From positions 124,001 through 188,000 of the forward strand of contig CANMQO010000006.1 of the NCBI GenBank assembly GCA_947500055.1: 64,000 nucleotides of DNA, in the 5' to 3' direction. This document shows, piece by piece, positions 1-9,361 of the stretch. The translations under genes were made by a program, and so were the position numbers. Under the pieces are notes generated by a model. The model saw only the letters and a list, made by a program, of their open reading frames with translations, searched no databases and was not told where the DNA came from. Source of the DNA: an uncultured Paracoccaceae bacterium. GTDB taxonomy: Bacteria; Pseudomonadota; Alphaproteobacteria; Rhodobacterales; Rhodobacteraceae. Positions within the stretch are counted from its first letter, which is position 1, and every line of letters starts with the position of its first letter.

Positions 1-58
1 TATGACGCACGGTCATCAATCCTGATGATCCCTATTATTCGTACCTGGGGGTTCGATT

Positions 59-469
59 ATGAAAATTTCAATCAAGCGCCTGACAGGTGCAACGATACTC
101 ATTCTGGGGCTGCTATTCCCCGCGTTTTCATCTGCCAATGAAACCGACACTGGTCGCTGGTCTGATGAAATCGACTATATCAGGTCGCATGGCGTGTCCG
201 TTATCCAAAACGGGAATGGGTCTGCCCTGATTGTGCTGGAAACCAAGTTCGGCCCCGATGGCGCCCCCGCGATGCGCCTGCATCTGGGTAAGGATGGTGT
301 CGCAAACCCATCGGCTGATTTGGGCGTTCTTTCCAAGATCAAAGGCCTGCAGGTTTTCGAAACCCCGGCAACCATCGATATATCTGACTTCAATGAACTG
401 CATATCTGGAACGTGGATGACGGCACTTCATTGGGTGTGGCACCACTCGGGGGCTCATCCAACCCTTGA
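59..469 (+). CDS. DM13-like secreted protein
   Basis: This 136-residue protein begins with a signal peptide: a KR-containing start, then a hydrophobic core to about residue 22, with likely cleavage after FSSA. The mature part reads like a DM13 domain. It has a short beta segment with LIVLETKF, then RLHLGKDGV, then DLGVLSKIKG, and ends with IDISDFNELHIWN and GVAPL. That is the usual order of DM13 motifs, although the tryptophan-cysteine often seen in DM13 is tryptophan-asparagine here. DM13 domains are thought to have a redox or electron-transfer role; I infer only an exported protein of unknown function. It ends 32 bases before hrpB on the same strand. Family assignment is from motif recall and is moderate. 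Confidence 0.6.
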   Translation: MKISIKRLTGATILILGLLFPAFSSANETDTGRWSDEIDYIRSHGVSVIQNGNGSALIVLETKFGPDGAPAMRLHLGKDGVANPSADLGVLSKIKGLQVFETPATIDISDFNELHIWNVDDGTSLGVAPLGGSSNP

Positions 470-501
470 CCCCCTACCGCAAGGTAGCAGACATAAGGGC
501 G

Positions 502-2907
502 ATGAACGCCCTTCCCATTGATCCGATCCTGCCTGACCTGATTGCTGCCCTTGGGACTCATGGGCGCGCCGTCTTGCAGGCCCCGCCCGGAGCAGGAAAA
601 ACCACCCGCGTACCACTTGCATTGCTTGATGCGCGTCTCACCTCCGGCAAGATCATCATGCTGGAACCGCGCAGGCTTGCCGCGCGTGCCGCCGCCGAAC
701 GGCTGGCCGAAACATTGGGCGAAGCGCCGGGCAGGACCATCGGTTACCGGATGCGCGGCGACAGCAAACCCGGCACCGGGATTGAGGTTGTTACCGAGGG
801 CATCCTGACCCGCATGATCCAGTCGGACCCGGAATTGACCGGCATCGGCGCCGTGATCTTTGACGAATTTCACGAGCGCTCCCTGAATGCCGATCTGGGT
901 CTGGCGCTGACATGGCAACTGCGCAGCGTCCTGCGCCCGGATCTATTGGTCTTGGTCATGTCAGCGACGCTGGACGCCGCGCCTGTTGCCGCGATGCTGG
1001 ATGAGGCGCCAGTTCTGACCTCCGAAGGTCGATCTTTCCCGGTGACCACGCATCACCTTGACCGCGCCGTGCCCAAGGGCACCCGCCTTGAGACAGCAAC
1101 TGCTGACCTGATCGTCAAAGCCGCGGAGCGGACCACAGGCGGCATGCTGGTGTTTCTGCCCGGTGAGGGCGAGATCAGGCGCACCGCCGCGGCACTTGAC
1201 GGGCGCCTGCCGAAGGATTGCCAGATCAGGCCGCTTTACGGGGCCTTGCCGTTCAAGGATCAGCGTGCGGCCATCGCGCCGGCACAAAGCGGGCGCAAGA
1301 TTGTGCTTTCGACCTCCATCGCCGAAACATCCCTGACCATTGCCGATATCCGTGTGGTGGTGGATGCGGGACGGTCGCGCCGGGCACGGTTTGACCCGGG
1401 TTCCGGCATGTCGCGGCTGGTGACAGAACGTGTCAGCCGGGCCGAAGCCACCCAGCGGGCAGGCCGTGCGGGTCGGGTCGCTCCCGGTGACGCATTTTGT
1501 CTGTGGACCAAGGGGGAAAACGGCGCCCTGCCCGGTTTTGCCCCCGCCGAGATTGAGGCGGCGGATCTGGCGGGCTTCGCGCTGGAACTGGCGGTCTGGG
1601 GCAGCGATGATCTCGCCTTTCTGACCCCACCGCCGCGGGGCGCACTGGCGGAGGCCCGCAGCCTGTTGCAATCGCTGGGCGCGCTGGATGCAGCACTCAG
1701 GATCACAGATCACGGGCGCGCGTTGGCGGCCCTGCCCCTGCACCCGCGCCTGGGGCATATGCTGCAAGTTGCGGGCGCGCAGGCGGCCCCATTGGCCGCG
1801 CTTCTGGCCGGGCGCGACCCATTGCGCGGCGCACCGGTCGATATCAGTCTGCGCATGACCGCATTAAAAGGGCGCTATGACGGACCGGGCACTGTGAACC
1901 ACGCGGCACTTGCGCAAATCAAGGCCGAAATCCCCCGCTTGTCCAAAGGGTTACCCAAACGTCCCGCCATTGACCTTGCCCAACAAGTTGCCTTGGCCTA
2001 TCCCGACCGGGTCGGGTTACGGCGCAAGGGCGATGCCCCCCGCTATATCCTGTCAGGCGGCAAAGGTGCCGTGATGGACGCCGATGACCCGCTGGCAGGG
2101 CAACGCCTGATCATTGCCAGCGATCTTGACGGCGACACCCGCGAAGCCCGGATCAGGCAGGCTGTGCATATCAGTGAACGGGCGCTGCGCGAGGTCTTTG
2201 GCGATCAGATCGGTTGGAAAGACATCTGTGCGTGGTCGCGGCGCGACAATCAGGTCCTGGCCCGCAAACAGGAGTGCTTTGGCGCAGTAATGCTGGATGA
2301 CCGGGTCTGGCCGGATGCGCCTGATGATGCGCTCGCACTCGCCATGCTGGACGGGGTCCGACAGCTGGGCCTGCGCCCATCGCCCGCTGCAAACCGGTTT
2401 CGGGCGCGGGTCGCGCTGGTGGACGGCCTACCTGCAATGGATGACGAAAGCCTGCTGGCCGGGCTGGAGGATTGGCTGCTGCCACATCTGCGGGGGGTCC
2501 GCAGTGCCGCGGATTGGAAGAAGTTTGATATTCTGCCCGCCTTGCATGCGATGCTGGACTGGGACCAAATGCAAAAACTGGACAAAGCCGCCCCTGCACA
2601 TTTTGAAACGCCACTGGGGCGCAAGATACCAATCGACTATGACGATGCCGTGCCGGGGATCACCCTGCGATTACAGGAAATGTTCGGGGTGACCCGGCAT
2701 CCAAATGTCGGAAATGTACCGCTGCGGGTGACGCTATTGTCGCCGGGACAAAAGCCGGTGCAGGTGACGCAGGATATCGTGGGGTTCTGGGCCAGTTCAT
2801 ATGCAGACGTCCGGCGGGACATGCGCGGGCGTTATCCACGACATCCCTGGCCCGAAGACCCCACCCAGGCGGACCCTACGTTGCGCGCCAAACAGCGGGG
2901 CACATGA
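502..2907 (+). CDS. hrpB: ATP-dependent RNA helicase HrpB
   Basis: This is an 801-residue DEAH/RHA-type helicase. Walker A (PPGAGKTT) is at about residues 29-36 and the DEFH Walker B variant (DEFHERS) at about 120. A SAT-type motif (MSATLDA) follows, and a Q-R-x-G-R-A-G-R motif VI (QRAGRAGR) lies in the second RecA lobe. A long C-terminal region follows, with the family's P-x-H-P-W-P ending (PRHPWPED). Length fits HrpB, which is usually about 800-840 residues. I chose the ATG at 502 over an in-frame ATG at 466 because MNALPIDPILPDL is the usual family start. HrpB's physiological role is poorly defined in most bacteria; RNA remodelling is inferred from the family. Confidence 0.95.
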   Translation: MNALPIDPILPDLIAALGTHGRAVLQAPPGAGKTTRVPLALLDARLTSGKIIMLEPRRLAARAAAERLAETLGEAPGRTIGYRMRGDSKPGTGIEVVTEGILTRMIQSDPELTGIGAVIFDEFHERSLNADLGLALTWQLRSVLRPDLLVLVMSATLDAAPVAAMLDEAPVLTSEGRSFPVTTHHLDRAVPKGTRLETATADLIVKAAERTTGGMLVFLPGEGEIRRTAAALDGRLPKDCQIRPLYGALPFKDQRAAIAPAQSGRKIVLSTSIAETSLTIADIRVVVDAGRSRRARFDPGSGMSRLVTERVSRAEATQRAGRAGRVAPGDAFCLWTKGENGALPGFAPAEIEAADLAGFALELAVWGSDDLAFLTPPPRGALAEARSLLQSLGALDAALRITDHGRALAALPLHPRLGHMLQVAGAQAAPLAALLAGRDPLRGAPVDISLRMTALKGRYDGPGTVNHAALAQIKAEIPRLSKGLPKRPAIDLAQQVALAYPDRVGLRRKGDAPRYILSGGKGAVMDADDPLAGQRLIIASDLDGDTREARIRQAVHISERALREVFGDQIGWKDICAWSRRDNQVLARKQECFGAVMLDDRVWPDAPDDALALAMLDGVRQLGLRPSPAANRFRARVALVDGLPAMDDESLLAGLEDWLLPHLRGVRSAADWKKFDILPALHAMLDWDQMQKLDKAAPAHFETPLGRKIPIDYDDAVPGITLRLQEMFGVTRHPNVGNVPLRVTLLSPGQKPVQVTQDIVGFWASSYADVRRDMRGRYPRHPWPEDPTQADPTLRAKQRGT

Positions 2908-2973
2908 GTGTGATTTGCCAATCGATTCGGCTTATGTTAATGAAAAGGTAATAAAATAAACCTATTGGCAGGT

Positions 2974-3441
2974 ATGATGACTTCCAAGATGCGATCCCTC
3001 TGGACCGGGGCAATCCGGCCAATGCTGAAACGCCCCCCCGCATTGCAGGTGGCAGCGCTTTGTCACCGCGATGGTGCCGACGGACCAGAGGTGATGCTTG
3101 TCACCAGTTCCAGCGGACGCTGGATTCTGCCGAAAGGCTGGCCGGTTGACGGGCTGACCACGGCGCAAGCCGCCAAACAGGAAGCCTGGGAAGAAGGCGG
3201 CGTCGAAAAAGGCAAGGTCGAGAAGACGGCGCTTGGCCGGTTCCTGTCCGAAAAGCGTTTTGACAATGGCGCGGTCATCCCCTGCGAAACACAGGTCTTC
3301 CCAATCGCCGTGAAATCCGTTGCCAATGATTACCCTGAATCCGGACAACGGGACCGTATCTGGGTTTCGCCAGCCAAGGCGGCAGAAATGGTGGATGATC
3401 CGGGTCTCAGCAACATGCTGGAAACTTTCGCGGCGGCCTGA
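2974..3441 (+). CDS. Nudix hydrolase, DIPP-like
   Basis: This is a protein of about 155 residues with one Nudix domain. The Nudix box is partly degenerate: it starts at GWPVDG and ends at QEAWEEGGV. The metal-binding EAWEE glutamates are kept, but the first conserved Glu is Leu and the Arg before them is Gln. ILPKGWP upstream of the box and the small size resemble diphosphoinositol/diadenosine polyphosphate hydrolases (DIPP or MutT-like), as found in many Rhodobacterales. The substrate cannot be read from the sequence. The start is uncertain: ATGs at 2974 and 2977 and a TTG at 2965 are all in frame. It is monocistronic, between hrpB and pit. Confidence 0.85.
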   Translation: MMTSKMRSLWTGAIRPMLKRPPALQVAALCHRDGADGPEVMLVTSSSGRWILPKGWPVDGLTTAQAAKQEAWEEGGVEKGKVEKTALGRFLSEKRFDNGAVIPCETQVFPIAVKSVANDYPESGQRDRIWVSPAKAAEMVDDPGLSNMLETFAAA

Positions 3442-3508
3442 CTTTAAACCAGTTGCCAGCGCAGCACGCTGTCGCTAACCCTTCTGCAAATTCGGGAAGG
3501 GGCCAATC

Positions 3509-4993
3509 ATGGGCGACGGGCAACCAACAAATCAGTGGAAAACGCTCGACCGCGATCTGGGACGGATCGGGGCGGTGGAATACGCAACGCAATATGTGGC
3601 CCAGCCTTTGGTTGGTCTCGGTATTGCAATGGCATTCATCATCGTTGCCGCGCTCGCCAGTACCTTGTTCTTTGGCGGTGAGACCCATTCCTATGTTGTG
3701 ATCGCGGCTGCCGCATTTGGCGCCTATATGGCGGTCAATATCGGCGCCAATGATGTTGCCAATAACATGGGACCTGCGGTTGGGGCCAATGCGCTGACCA
3801 TGGGTGGGGCCATCGTAATTGCGGCCCTGTGCGAAAGCGCAGGCGCGCTTTTGGCGGGTGGCGATGTGGTTTCAACCATCTCCAAAGGGATCATCGACCC
3901 TGAAAGTGTTGCCAGCAGTGAGGTTTTCATCTGGGCGATGATGGCCGCGCTTATTTCCTCTGCGCTTTGGGTAAACCTGGCGACCTGGGTTGGCGCGCCG
4001 GTCTCGACCACCCACTCCGTTGTCGGCGGGGTCATGGGGGCAGGCATCGCTGCGGCGGGGTTCGCCGCTGTCAGCTGGCCCACGATGAGCGCGATTGCCG
4101 CCAGCTGGGTCATTTCGCCAGTGCTGGGCGGTGTCATCGCCGCCGCTTTCCTTGCTTTCATCAAAACCGCAATCATCTATCAGGACGACAAAATCGCCGC
4201 CGCCCGCCGCTGGGTGCCTGTTCTGATCGGGATCATGGCGGGTGTCTTTGCGATGTATCTGGCCATGAAAGGGCTGAAGAAAATCGTCAAGATCGACCTG
4301 CTGAGCGCCTGCATGATCGGGCTGGTCATCGGCGCTGTCGTCTATGCAATCTCTGCCCCCCTGATCACACGGCAATCCGAAGGGCTGGAAAACCGCAACC
4401 GGTCGCTGAAGGTGTTGTTCAACATCCCGCTGATCCTGTCCGCCGCACTTTTGTCCTTTGCCCATGGGGCCAACGACGTGGCCAACGCTGTCGGCCCCCT
4501 TGCCGCCATTGTACATGCGGAGGAATTCGGCACATTCGCAGGCAAGGTCAATATTCCCAGTTGGGTCATGGTCATCGGGGCGTTTGGAATTTCCTTTGGT
4601 CTGATCCTGTTCGGGCCAAAGCTGATCCGCATGGTGGGCAGCCAGATCACAAAGCTGAACCCGATGCGGGCCTATTGCGTGGCCCTGTCTGCCGCGATCA
4701 CTGTGATCGTCGCCAGTTGGCTTGGCCTGCCCGTCTCATCAACCCATATTGCCGTCGGTGGGGTTTTTGGTGTGGGTTTCTTCCGAGAATGGGATGCGGA
4801 ACGTCGCGCACGCGCCTCATCAGCAAAACGACCAGAGGCCAAACGTATCGCGCCAGAGGAACGCCGCCGCCGCAAACTTGTGCGCCGGTCGCATTTCATG
4901 ACGATCATCGCCGCATGGGTGATCACGGTGCCAGCGGCGGCCATCATGTCCAGCCTGATCTTTCTGGGGTTGCAGGTGGTGTTTGTCGGCTGA
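3509..4993 (+). CDS. pit: Inorganic phosphate transporter, PiT family
   Basis: This is a 494-residue polytopic membrane protein. Both PiT signature repeats are present: GANDVANNMGPAVG near residue 79 and AHGANDVANAVGPLAA near residue 318. These inverted halves build the cation-coupled phosphate path. About 35 hydrophilic residues precede the first membrane segment. A basic cytoplasmic loop (RRARASSAKRPEAKR) precedes the last one. The family imports phosphate with H+ or Na+. No phoU homologue lies next to it, unlike many pit loci. The stop codon runs into a bidirectional terminator shared with argF. Confidence 0.93.
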   Translation: MGDGQPTNQWKTLDRDLGRIGAVEYATQYVAQPLVGLGIAMAFIIVAALASTLFFGGETHSYVVIAAAAFGAYMAVNIGANDVANNMGPAVGANALTMGGAIVIAALCESAGALLAGGDVVSTISKGIIDPESVASSEVFIWAMMAALISSALWVNLATWVGAPVSTTHSVVGGVMGAGIAAAGFAAVSWPTMSAIAASWVISPVLGGVIAAAFLAFIKTAIIYQDDKIAAARRWVPVLIGIMAGVFAMYLAMKGLKKIVKIDLLSACMIGLVIGAVVYAISAPLITRQSEGLENRNRSLKVLFNIPLILSAALLSFAHGANDVANAVGPLAAIVHAEEFGTFAGKVNIPSWVMVIGAFGISFGLILFGPKLIRMVGSQITKLNPMRAYCVALSAAITVIVASWLGLPVSSTHIAVGGVFGVGFFREWDAERRARASSAKRPEAKRIAPEERRRRKLVRRSHFMTIIAAWVITVPAAAIMSSLIFLGLQVVFVG

Positions 4994-5049
4994 GAATTTT
5001 CGTCACGAAAATTCTCCTGTTCTGAAAAAATTTCTCCGGAAATTTTTTC
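4992..5049. terminator. Two hairpins between convergent pit and argF
   Basis: Two perfect stem-loops lie back to back. The first is at 4992-5016 (arms GAGAATTTTCG, 3-base loop) and overlaps the pit stop. The second is at 5024-5049 (arms GAAAAAATTTC, 4-base loop) and carries A- and T-runs on both sides. The layout fits a bidirectional rho-independent terminator for the two convergent genes. Confidence 0.8.
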
Positions 5050-5054
5050 CACCC

Positions 5055-5960
5055 TCAAACGCCCAGACAGTAGCGCATGATTGCCTTCTGGGCATGCAAC
5101 CGGTTCTCGGCCTCGTCAAAGATAACTGAATTGGGCCCGTCCATGACGCTACTTGTCGCCTCGTCATCCCGGTGGGCAGGCAGGCAATGCATGAACAACG
5201 CCTCATTCTTGGCCCCGGCCATCAACGCATCATTGACCTGATAACCACGCAGCTGGTTATGCCGCCTTTCGCGGGCGGATTGCGGATCATGCATGCTGAC
5301 CCAGGTATCCGTCACAACCAGATCAGCGCCTTGCACCGCCTCATGCGGGTCGCGCACCGTAGTATACAGCCCGTCAAGGGCAGGCTCCGGATCCAGCGGC
5401 GGCGGGCCTGTGAAAACCAGATCAAACTCAAACTGTTTGGCGGCATGGGCAAAGCTGGCAAAGACATTGTTACCATCGCCTGACCAGACAACCTTCTTAC
5501 CTTTGATCGGGCCGTTATGTTCCTCAAACGTCATGACATCCGCCATGATCTGGCAGGGATGGGTCCGGTTGGTCAGCCCGTTAATCACCGGCACGCTGGC
5601 ATTTTCGGCCATTTCCAAAAGGGTCTGCTCTTCAAATGTACGAATCATGATCAGGTCGACATAGCGCGACAGAACACGGGCCGTATCTGCAATGGTTTCG
5701 CCATGCCCCAACTGCATATCCGCCCCTGACAGAACCATGGTCTGTCCCCCCATCTGACGCACGCCCACGTCAAAGGACACGCGGGTCCGGGTAGATGGTT
5801 TTTCAAAGATCAGTGCAACCATATGTCCTGCAAGTGGCTGATCTGCATCCGGCATGCCTTTGGGCATGCCATGGCGGGCGTCTTTCATGCCGCGCGCATT
5901 TTCGATGATCTTGTGAAGGTCATCAGCTGGTGTGGCATCAATATCTAGAAAATGGGTCAT
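5055..5960 (-). CDS. argF: Ornithine carbamoyltransferase
   Basis: This 301-residue enzyme makes citrulline from ornithine and carbamoyl phosphate in arginine synthesis. The carbamoyl-phosphate loop STRTRVS is near residue 50. HPCQIMAD is mid-protein and the ornithine-side HCLPAHR motif is near residue 258. The length is typical. It is the last gene of an argD-GNAT-argF operon and starts 39 bases after the GNAT stop. The ATG at 5960 gives the normal family N-terminus (MTHFLDI). Confidence 0.96.
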   Translation of the reverse strand: MTHFLDIDATPADDLHKIIENARGMKDARHGMPKGMPDADQPLAGHMVALIFEKPSTRTRVSFDVGVRQMGGQTMVLSGADMQLGHGETIADTARVLSRYVDLIMIRTFEEQTLLEMAENASVPVINGLTNRTHPCQIMADVMTFEEHNGPIKGKKVVWSGDGNNVFASFAHAAKQFEFDLVFTGPPPLDPEPALDGLYTTVRDPHEAVQGADLVVTDTWVSMHDPQSARERRHNQLRGYQVNDALMAGAKNEALFMHCLPAHRDDEATSSVMDGPNSVIFDEAENRLHAQKAIMRYCLGV

Positions 5961-5999
5961 TCAGTTCGCTTCTTGTTGGGCCGGCAAGCGGCCGGGAAA

Positions 6000-6482
6000 T
6001 CAAAGGTGGGTCATCACCTGAACAAGTTTGCCCTGGCGGGTTTCAACCAGTCGTCGCTTACGAAATCCGGCCTGATTGTAGATTCCAATCGTCCGGGTAT
6101 CCGTTGTATTCGCAGCAACCGCAACCATCGGATAATGCAGGCGCAAATCCCGCAAATGGGCATCGATATAACCAACCGCATGCCCCTGCCCAAGATATTC
6201 AGGAGAGCCGACAAAGGTGCCAATCACGCGCGTCCCCCGCGGCAAATCGGCATATTCGGGCATCGGAAATGCATGGGCATCATGATGGTGGATATATGCA
6301 AATGGCTGGCCGACCAGCTCCACCATTTGCATAACAATCTTGGGGTTATCCATATCCTGCTTGATCAGCGCGGCCTGCTTTTCCGCATCACCCCACCACA
6401 CTTTGACATGCGGGGCGTCAAGCCAGGCGCGTAAACGCGGCAAGTCATCCTGGGTCACACGGCGGAAGCTGTAGTTACGCAT
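6000..6482 (-). CDS. GNAT acetyltransferase, AAC(6')-like
   Basis: This 160-residue protein has a GCN5-type fold. It opens MRNYSFRRVTQDDLPRLRAW, and a WWGD segment near residue 30 is typical of aminoglycoside 6'-acetyltransferase-like GNATs. The acetyl-CoA loop is near GSPEYLGQGHAVG, followed by the late NTTDTRTIGIYNQAGF helix. Its ATG lies inside the last codons of argD, giving an 8-base overlap, so translation is probably coupled. The arginine-operon setting suggests a housekeeping small-molecule substrate rather than drug resistance, but that is inference. It would make an unreliable resistance call. Confidence 0.85.
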   Translation of the reverse strand: MRNYSFRRVTQDDLPRLRAWLDAPHVKVWWGDAEKQAALIKQDMDNPKIVMQMVELVGQPFAYIHHHDAHAFPMPEYADLPRGTRVIGTFVGSPEYLGQGHAVGYIDAHLRDLRLHYPMVAVAANTTDTRTIGIYNQAGFRKRRLVETRQGKLVQVMTHL

Positions 6483-7653
6483 TGTCCCCTTTGATCTGGC
6501 AAGCCGCAGCTTCGAGCATGTCAACAGCAATACCGATGTCGTCATCCGCGATGTTCAGCGCGGGCAATAGACGGACAACATTGTCGGCGGCAGGCACCGT
6601 CAGCACTCCTTGCTCATAACCCGCCTTCACAACATCCGTATTCGTCACCTTGCACTTCAGACCCAGCATCAGGCCGGATCCGCGCACGGCTTCAAACACG
6701 TCCGGATGCGCGGCGACCAGCCCCTCAAGTTTTTGACGTAACAGGCCCGCCTTGCGGTTCACTTCGGCCAGAAACGCCTCATCGGCGATAAGTTCGACCA
6801 CTTTCGCCCCCACGGCACAGGCAAGCGGGTTGCCCCCATAGGTGGACCCATGTGTGCCAGCGGTCATGCCCGCAGCGGCGCCCTCGGTCGCCAGCACGGC
6901 GCCCAAGGGAAAGCCCCCGCCGATGCCCTTGGCGACCATCATGATATCGGGCGTCACACCGGCCCATTCATGCGCAAAAAGCTTGCCGGTCCGGCCCATG
7001 CCGCATTGCACCTCATCAAGGATCATCAGGATGCCATGCTGATCACATAAGTCGCGCAATCCTTTCAGGCAGGCGTCTGGCAAGGGCCGAATGCCCCCTT
7101 CGCCCTGCACGGGTTCGACCATAATTGCCGCGACCTGATCGCTTGCCGCGGCTTGCAGCGCATCATGATCACCAAACTCCAGATGGGTAAAACCGGGCAG
7201 CAACGGACCAAACCCCTTGGTCATCTTCTCTGACCCGGCTGCAGCAATCCCGGCACTGGACCGTCCATGGAATGACCCGTTGAACGTTATGATTTCAGTG
7301 CGATCCTCACCTTTATCAAACCAGTATTTGCGGGCCATCTTGACCGCCAGCTCACAAGCCTCTGTCCCCGAATTGGTGAAAAACACGGTGTCGGCAAAGG
7401 TTTGATCCACCAACGCATCGGCCAGTTTTTGCTGGGCTGGAATGTTGTAGAGGTTGGACACATGCCAAAGCGCACCGGCCTGTTCGGTCAGTGCCTGCAC
7501 CAGCGCCGGATGGGCGTGGCCCAGCGCATTCACGGCAATCCCGGCCCCAAGATCAAGGAAACGTCGGCCATCTGCCTCTGTCAGCCAGGACCCTTCGCCA
7601 GACGTGAATGTCAGGGGGGCACGGGAATAGGTCGGCAGAATAGATGCGATCAT
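6475..7653 (-). CDS. argD: Acetylornithine aminotransferase
   Basis: This 392-residue class III PLP transaminase acts in arginine synthesis (N-acetylglutamate semialdehyde to acetylornithine) and probably also in lysine synthesis. It starts MIASILPTYSRAPLTF. Visible motifs are NSGTEACE, the FHGRSSAG region, the cofactor aspartate in LILDEVQCGMGRTG, and the PLP lysine in MMVAKGIGGGFPLGA. I chose the ATG at 7653 because GAAGGA lies 8 bases upstream; an ATG nine bases earlier would lie inside that site. It heads the argD-GNAT-argF operon. Confidence 0.95.
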   Translation of the reverse strand: MIASILPTYSRAPLTFTSGEGSWLTEADGRRFLDLGAGIAVNALGHAHPALVQALTEQAGALWHVSNLYNIPAQQKLADALVDQTFADTVFFTNSGTEACELAVKMARKYWFDKGEDRTEIITFNGSFHGRSSAGIAAAGSEKMTKGFGPLLPGFTHLEFGDHDALQAAASDQVAAIMVEPVQGEGGIRPLPDACLKGLRDLCDQHGILMILDEVQCGMGRTGKLFAHEWAGVTPDIMMVAKGIGGGFPLGAVLATEGAAAGMTAGTHGSTYGGNPLACAVGAKVVELIADEAFLAEVNRKAGLLRQKLEGLVAAHPDVFEAVRGSGLMLGLKCKVTNTDVVKAGYEQGVLTVPAADNVVRLLPALNIADDDIGIAVDMLEAAACQIKGDNA

Positions 7654-7857
7654 AGCGATCATCCTTCGAAGATTGGCCCGATTGGTGCAGAACCGCACGG
7701 GGGTGTCAATGTTTTTAGGGGGTTAGATGAGGTCGTGACAAAGGGCGGCGCTATGAGCGTCGGCGTCGGTTTTCAGCTGTCATCTTCATCATCATGCTGG
7801 CGGGATAACTGGAAATGAGGGCATAAGAAAGGGCAAATCTTCGATGAGTCCGATGTC

Positions 7858-8625
7858 ATGCCCCGCAAACCATACCAGACAAAGCTGGATGCGCCGTTTC
7901 TGAAGCGGATCACGTTGCGTCCCGAGGAGATGGAGAAAGGTTACCCGTTTGATCTGCATTGGTTGCAGGAGCCTGATTTCGAACTGAATTTCACCCAGCC
8001 GGTGACTATCATCGTCGGCGAAAATGGCACCGGCAAATCAACCTTGATTGAAGCGATTGCAGGGCTTTCCGGGTATGATGAGGCTGGTGGCGGGAAAGGT
8101 TACCGCCCGGTCGATCATTCAAACGCGATTGATACCAGCGGTGCTGCGCTTGGCGAAGCATTTCGTGCTGGTTGGCTCCCGAAAATTACGAATGGGTGGT
8201 TTTTCAAGGCCGAGAGTTTTTTCGACGTAGCGCGCTATTTGGATGAGGTTAACAGTCCTAGCGCGGATTTCCTGTCCCATTCCCATGGCGAAGGCTTCAT
8301 GCGCGTGTTCGAAGAACGTATGGCCCGGCAAGGCATATACTTCATGGATGAACCGGAAAGTGCGCTGTCACCCAAGCGCCAGCTTGGCCTCCTGCGTATT
8401 CTCAACCGTATCCAATTGAGCGCAAAGGCACAGGTGATCATGGCCACCCATTCGCCGATCCTGATGGCGTTGCCCGGTGCCGATGTCTGGCAGATCACCA
8501 AAGGCGGAATCACCCCTGTCGATTATCGCGAAACATCGCATTTCCGGCTTTATCAGGATTTTACAATCGATCCCGAGGCCTTCATCGCCGAAGCCATCGC
8601 GGATGAGACGGAAAGCCAGTTCTAG
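7858..8625 (+). CDS. AAA family ATPase of COG3910 type
   Basis: This 255-residue ABC/SMC-like nucleotide-binding protein has no membrane segments. Walker A is GENGTGKS at residues 54-61. A signature-like SHGEGF lies near 141, Walker B is GIYFMDEPESAL near 160 and the H-loop THSPIL is near 196. It resembles the stand-alone predicted ATPases of COG3910, related to RecF/SbcC-type proteins, whose function is not established. No partner gene is adjacent. It converges on a frameshifted gene, with a strong hairpin between them. Confidence 0.85.
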   Translation: MPRKPYQTKLDAPFLKRITLRPEEMEKGYPFDLHWLQEPDFELNFTQPVTIIVGENGTGKSTLIEAIAGLSGYDEAGGGKGYRPVDHSNAIDTSGAALGEAFRAGWLPKITNGWFFKAESFFDVARYLDEVNSPSADFLSHSHGEGFMRVFEERMARQGIYFMDEPESALSPKRQLGLLRILNRIQLSAKAQVIMATHSPILMALPGADVWQITKGGITPVDYRETSHFRLYQDFTIDPEAFIAEAIADETESQF

Positions 8626-8653
8626 CAACTGTATCTCTCAGGCAGTTTAATAG

Positions 8654-8678
8654 GCCCCGGCGATCGGGCCGCCGGGGC
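8654..8678. terminator. GC-rich hairpin between convergent genes
   Basis: Perfect 9-base arms GCCCCGGCG and CGCCGGGGC flank a 7-base loop, between the COG3910 ATPase stop and the end of the pseudogene on the other strand. There is no long T-run on either side, so termination strength is uncertain. Confidence 0.55.
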
Positions 8679-8683
8679 ATACA

Positions 8684-9207
8684 TCAAAGCGTGTATTCCT
8701 GATAAATTGCACCGCTGTCATACACTTTATGCTCAGTCAACCGCATCTGCCGGGCCGGGCCTTCCCCGGCAAAAAGCGGAACGCCCCGTCCAAGAAGGAT
8801 CGGGGCGCGTTTCAACCGCAAATGGGTTATTTGTCCAGCCCGCAGCAACATTCCGGCAAGAATGCCGCCACCGCAAAGATAGATGGGCCCGGATGCATCG
8901 GACGCAATCTTTTGACACGTGGCAAGGGATCGGTGACGTGTTCGACCTGCGCATCAGCAGGCAAATCAATCGTCCTGGAAATCTCCAGCGATTGCGCCCA
9001 GGGATAGGGGTTCTGGCCCGGCGTTAGGCCAAAAGCGTAGCCAAACTCATAGGTCGCCCGGCCCATGAGGACCGCCGCATAGGTTTGCAGCCGGGCAGTG
9101 TAATCGTCGACCACCTCCCCCGTATGAGGGAAAAGGGACACGTCGCCAGACGCGCCCGCGATAAAACCGTCAGCCGACACGGCGACGTCATAAATGATGG
9201 GTTGCAT
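8684..9207 (-). pseudogene. Frameshifted dihydrofolate reductase family protein
   Basis: The frame opening at 9207 (MQPIIYDVAVSADGFIAG) is a RibD C-terminal/DHFR-like domain. It is normal through VLMGRATYEFG and VTDPLPRVK, then turns into an unrelated tail ending CCGLDK. The expected C-terminal half continues in another frame as ASDASGPIYLCGGGILAG, then LLRAGQITHLRLKR and finally YDSGAIYQEYTL, stopping at 8684. The break is at an A-run on the coding strand (TTTT at 8910-8913 on the plus strand). Adding one base restores a protein of about 174 residues. It is either a real one-base deletion or a homopolymer sequencing error. The family's substrates are mostly unknown. Confidence 0.82.
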
Positions 9208-9361
9208 GTTTGTGCTCCCGCTTGGGTTGGATCAAATGGATGGATGGCGGTCCGTTACTTGATCACTGGCAGGGCACTCCTTTTCTGTTCCGCTACTTGC
9301 TAGCACGCGATGGGTCATTTCGGCAATTGCCACCGGTAGACTGGCAAGTCAGAAAGCACAC

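Noticed and set aside
175-918. Long open frame on the minus strand opposite the DM13 gene and hrpB
   Set aside because: It overlaps two well-supported genes on the other strand, has no recognisable motif and shows the Arg/Gln/Pro-rich content of antisense GC-rich DNA.
6000-6482. Aminoglycoside resistance gene
   Set aside because: The GNAT resembles AAC(6') proteins, but it is embedded and coupled in the arginine operon; family resemblance alone does not support resistance.
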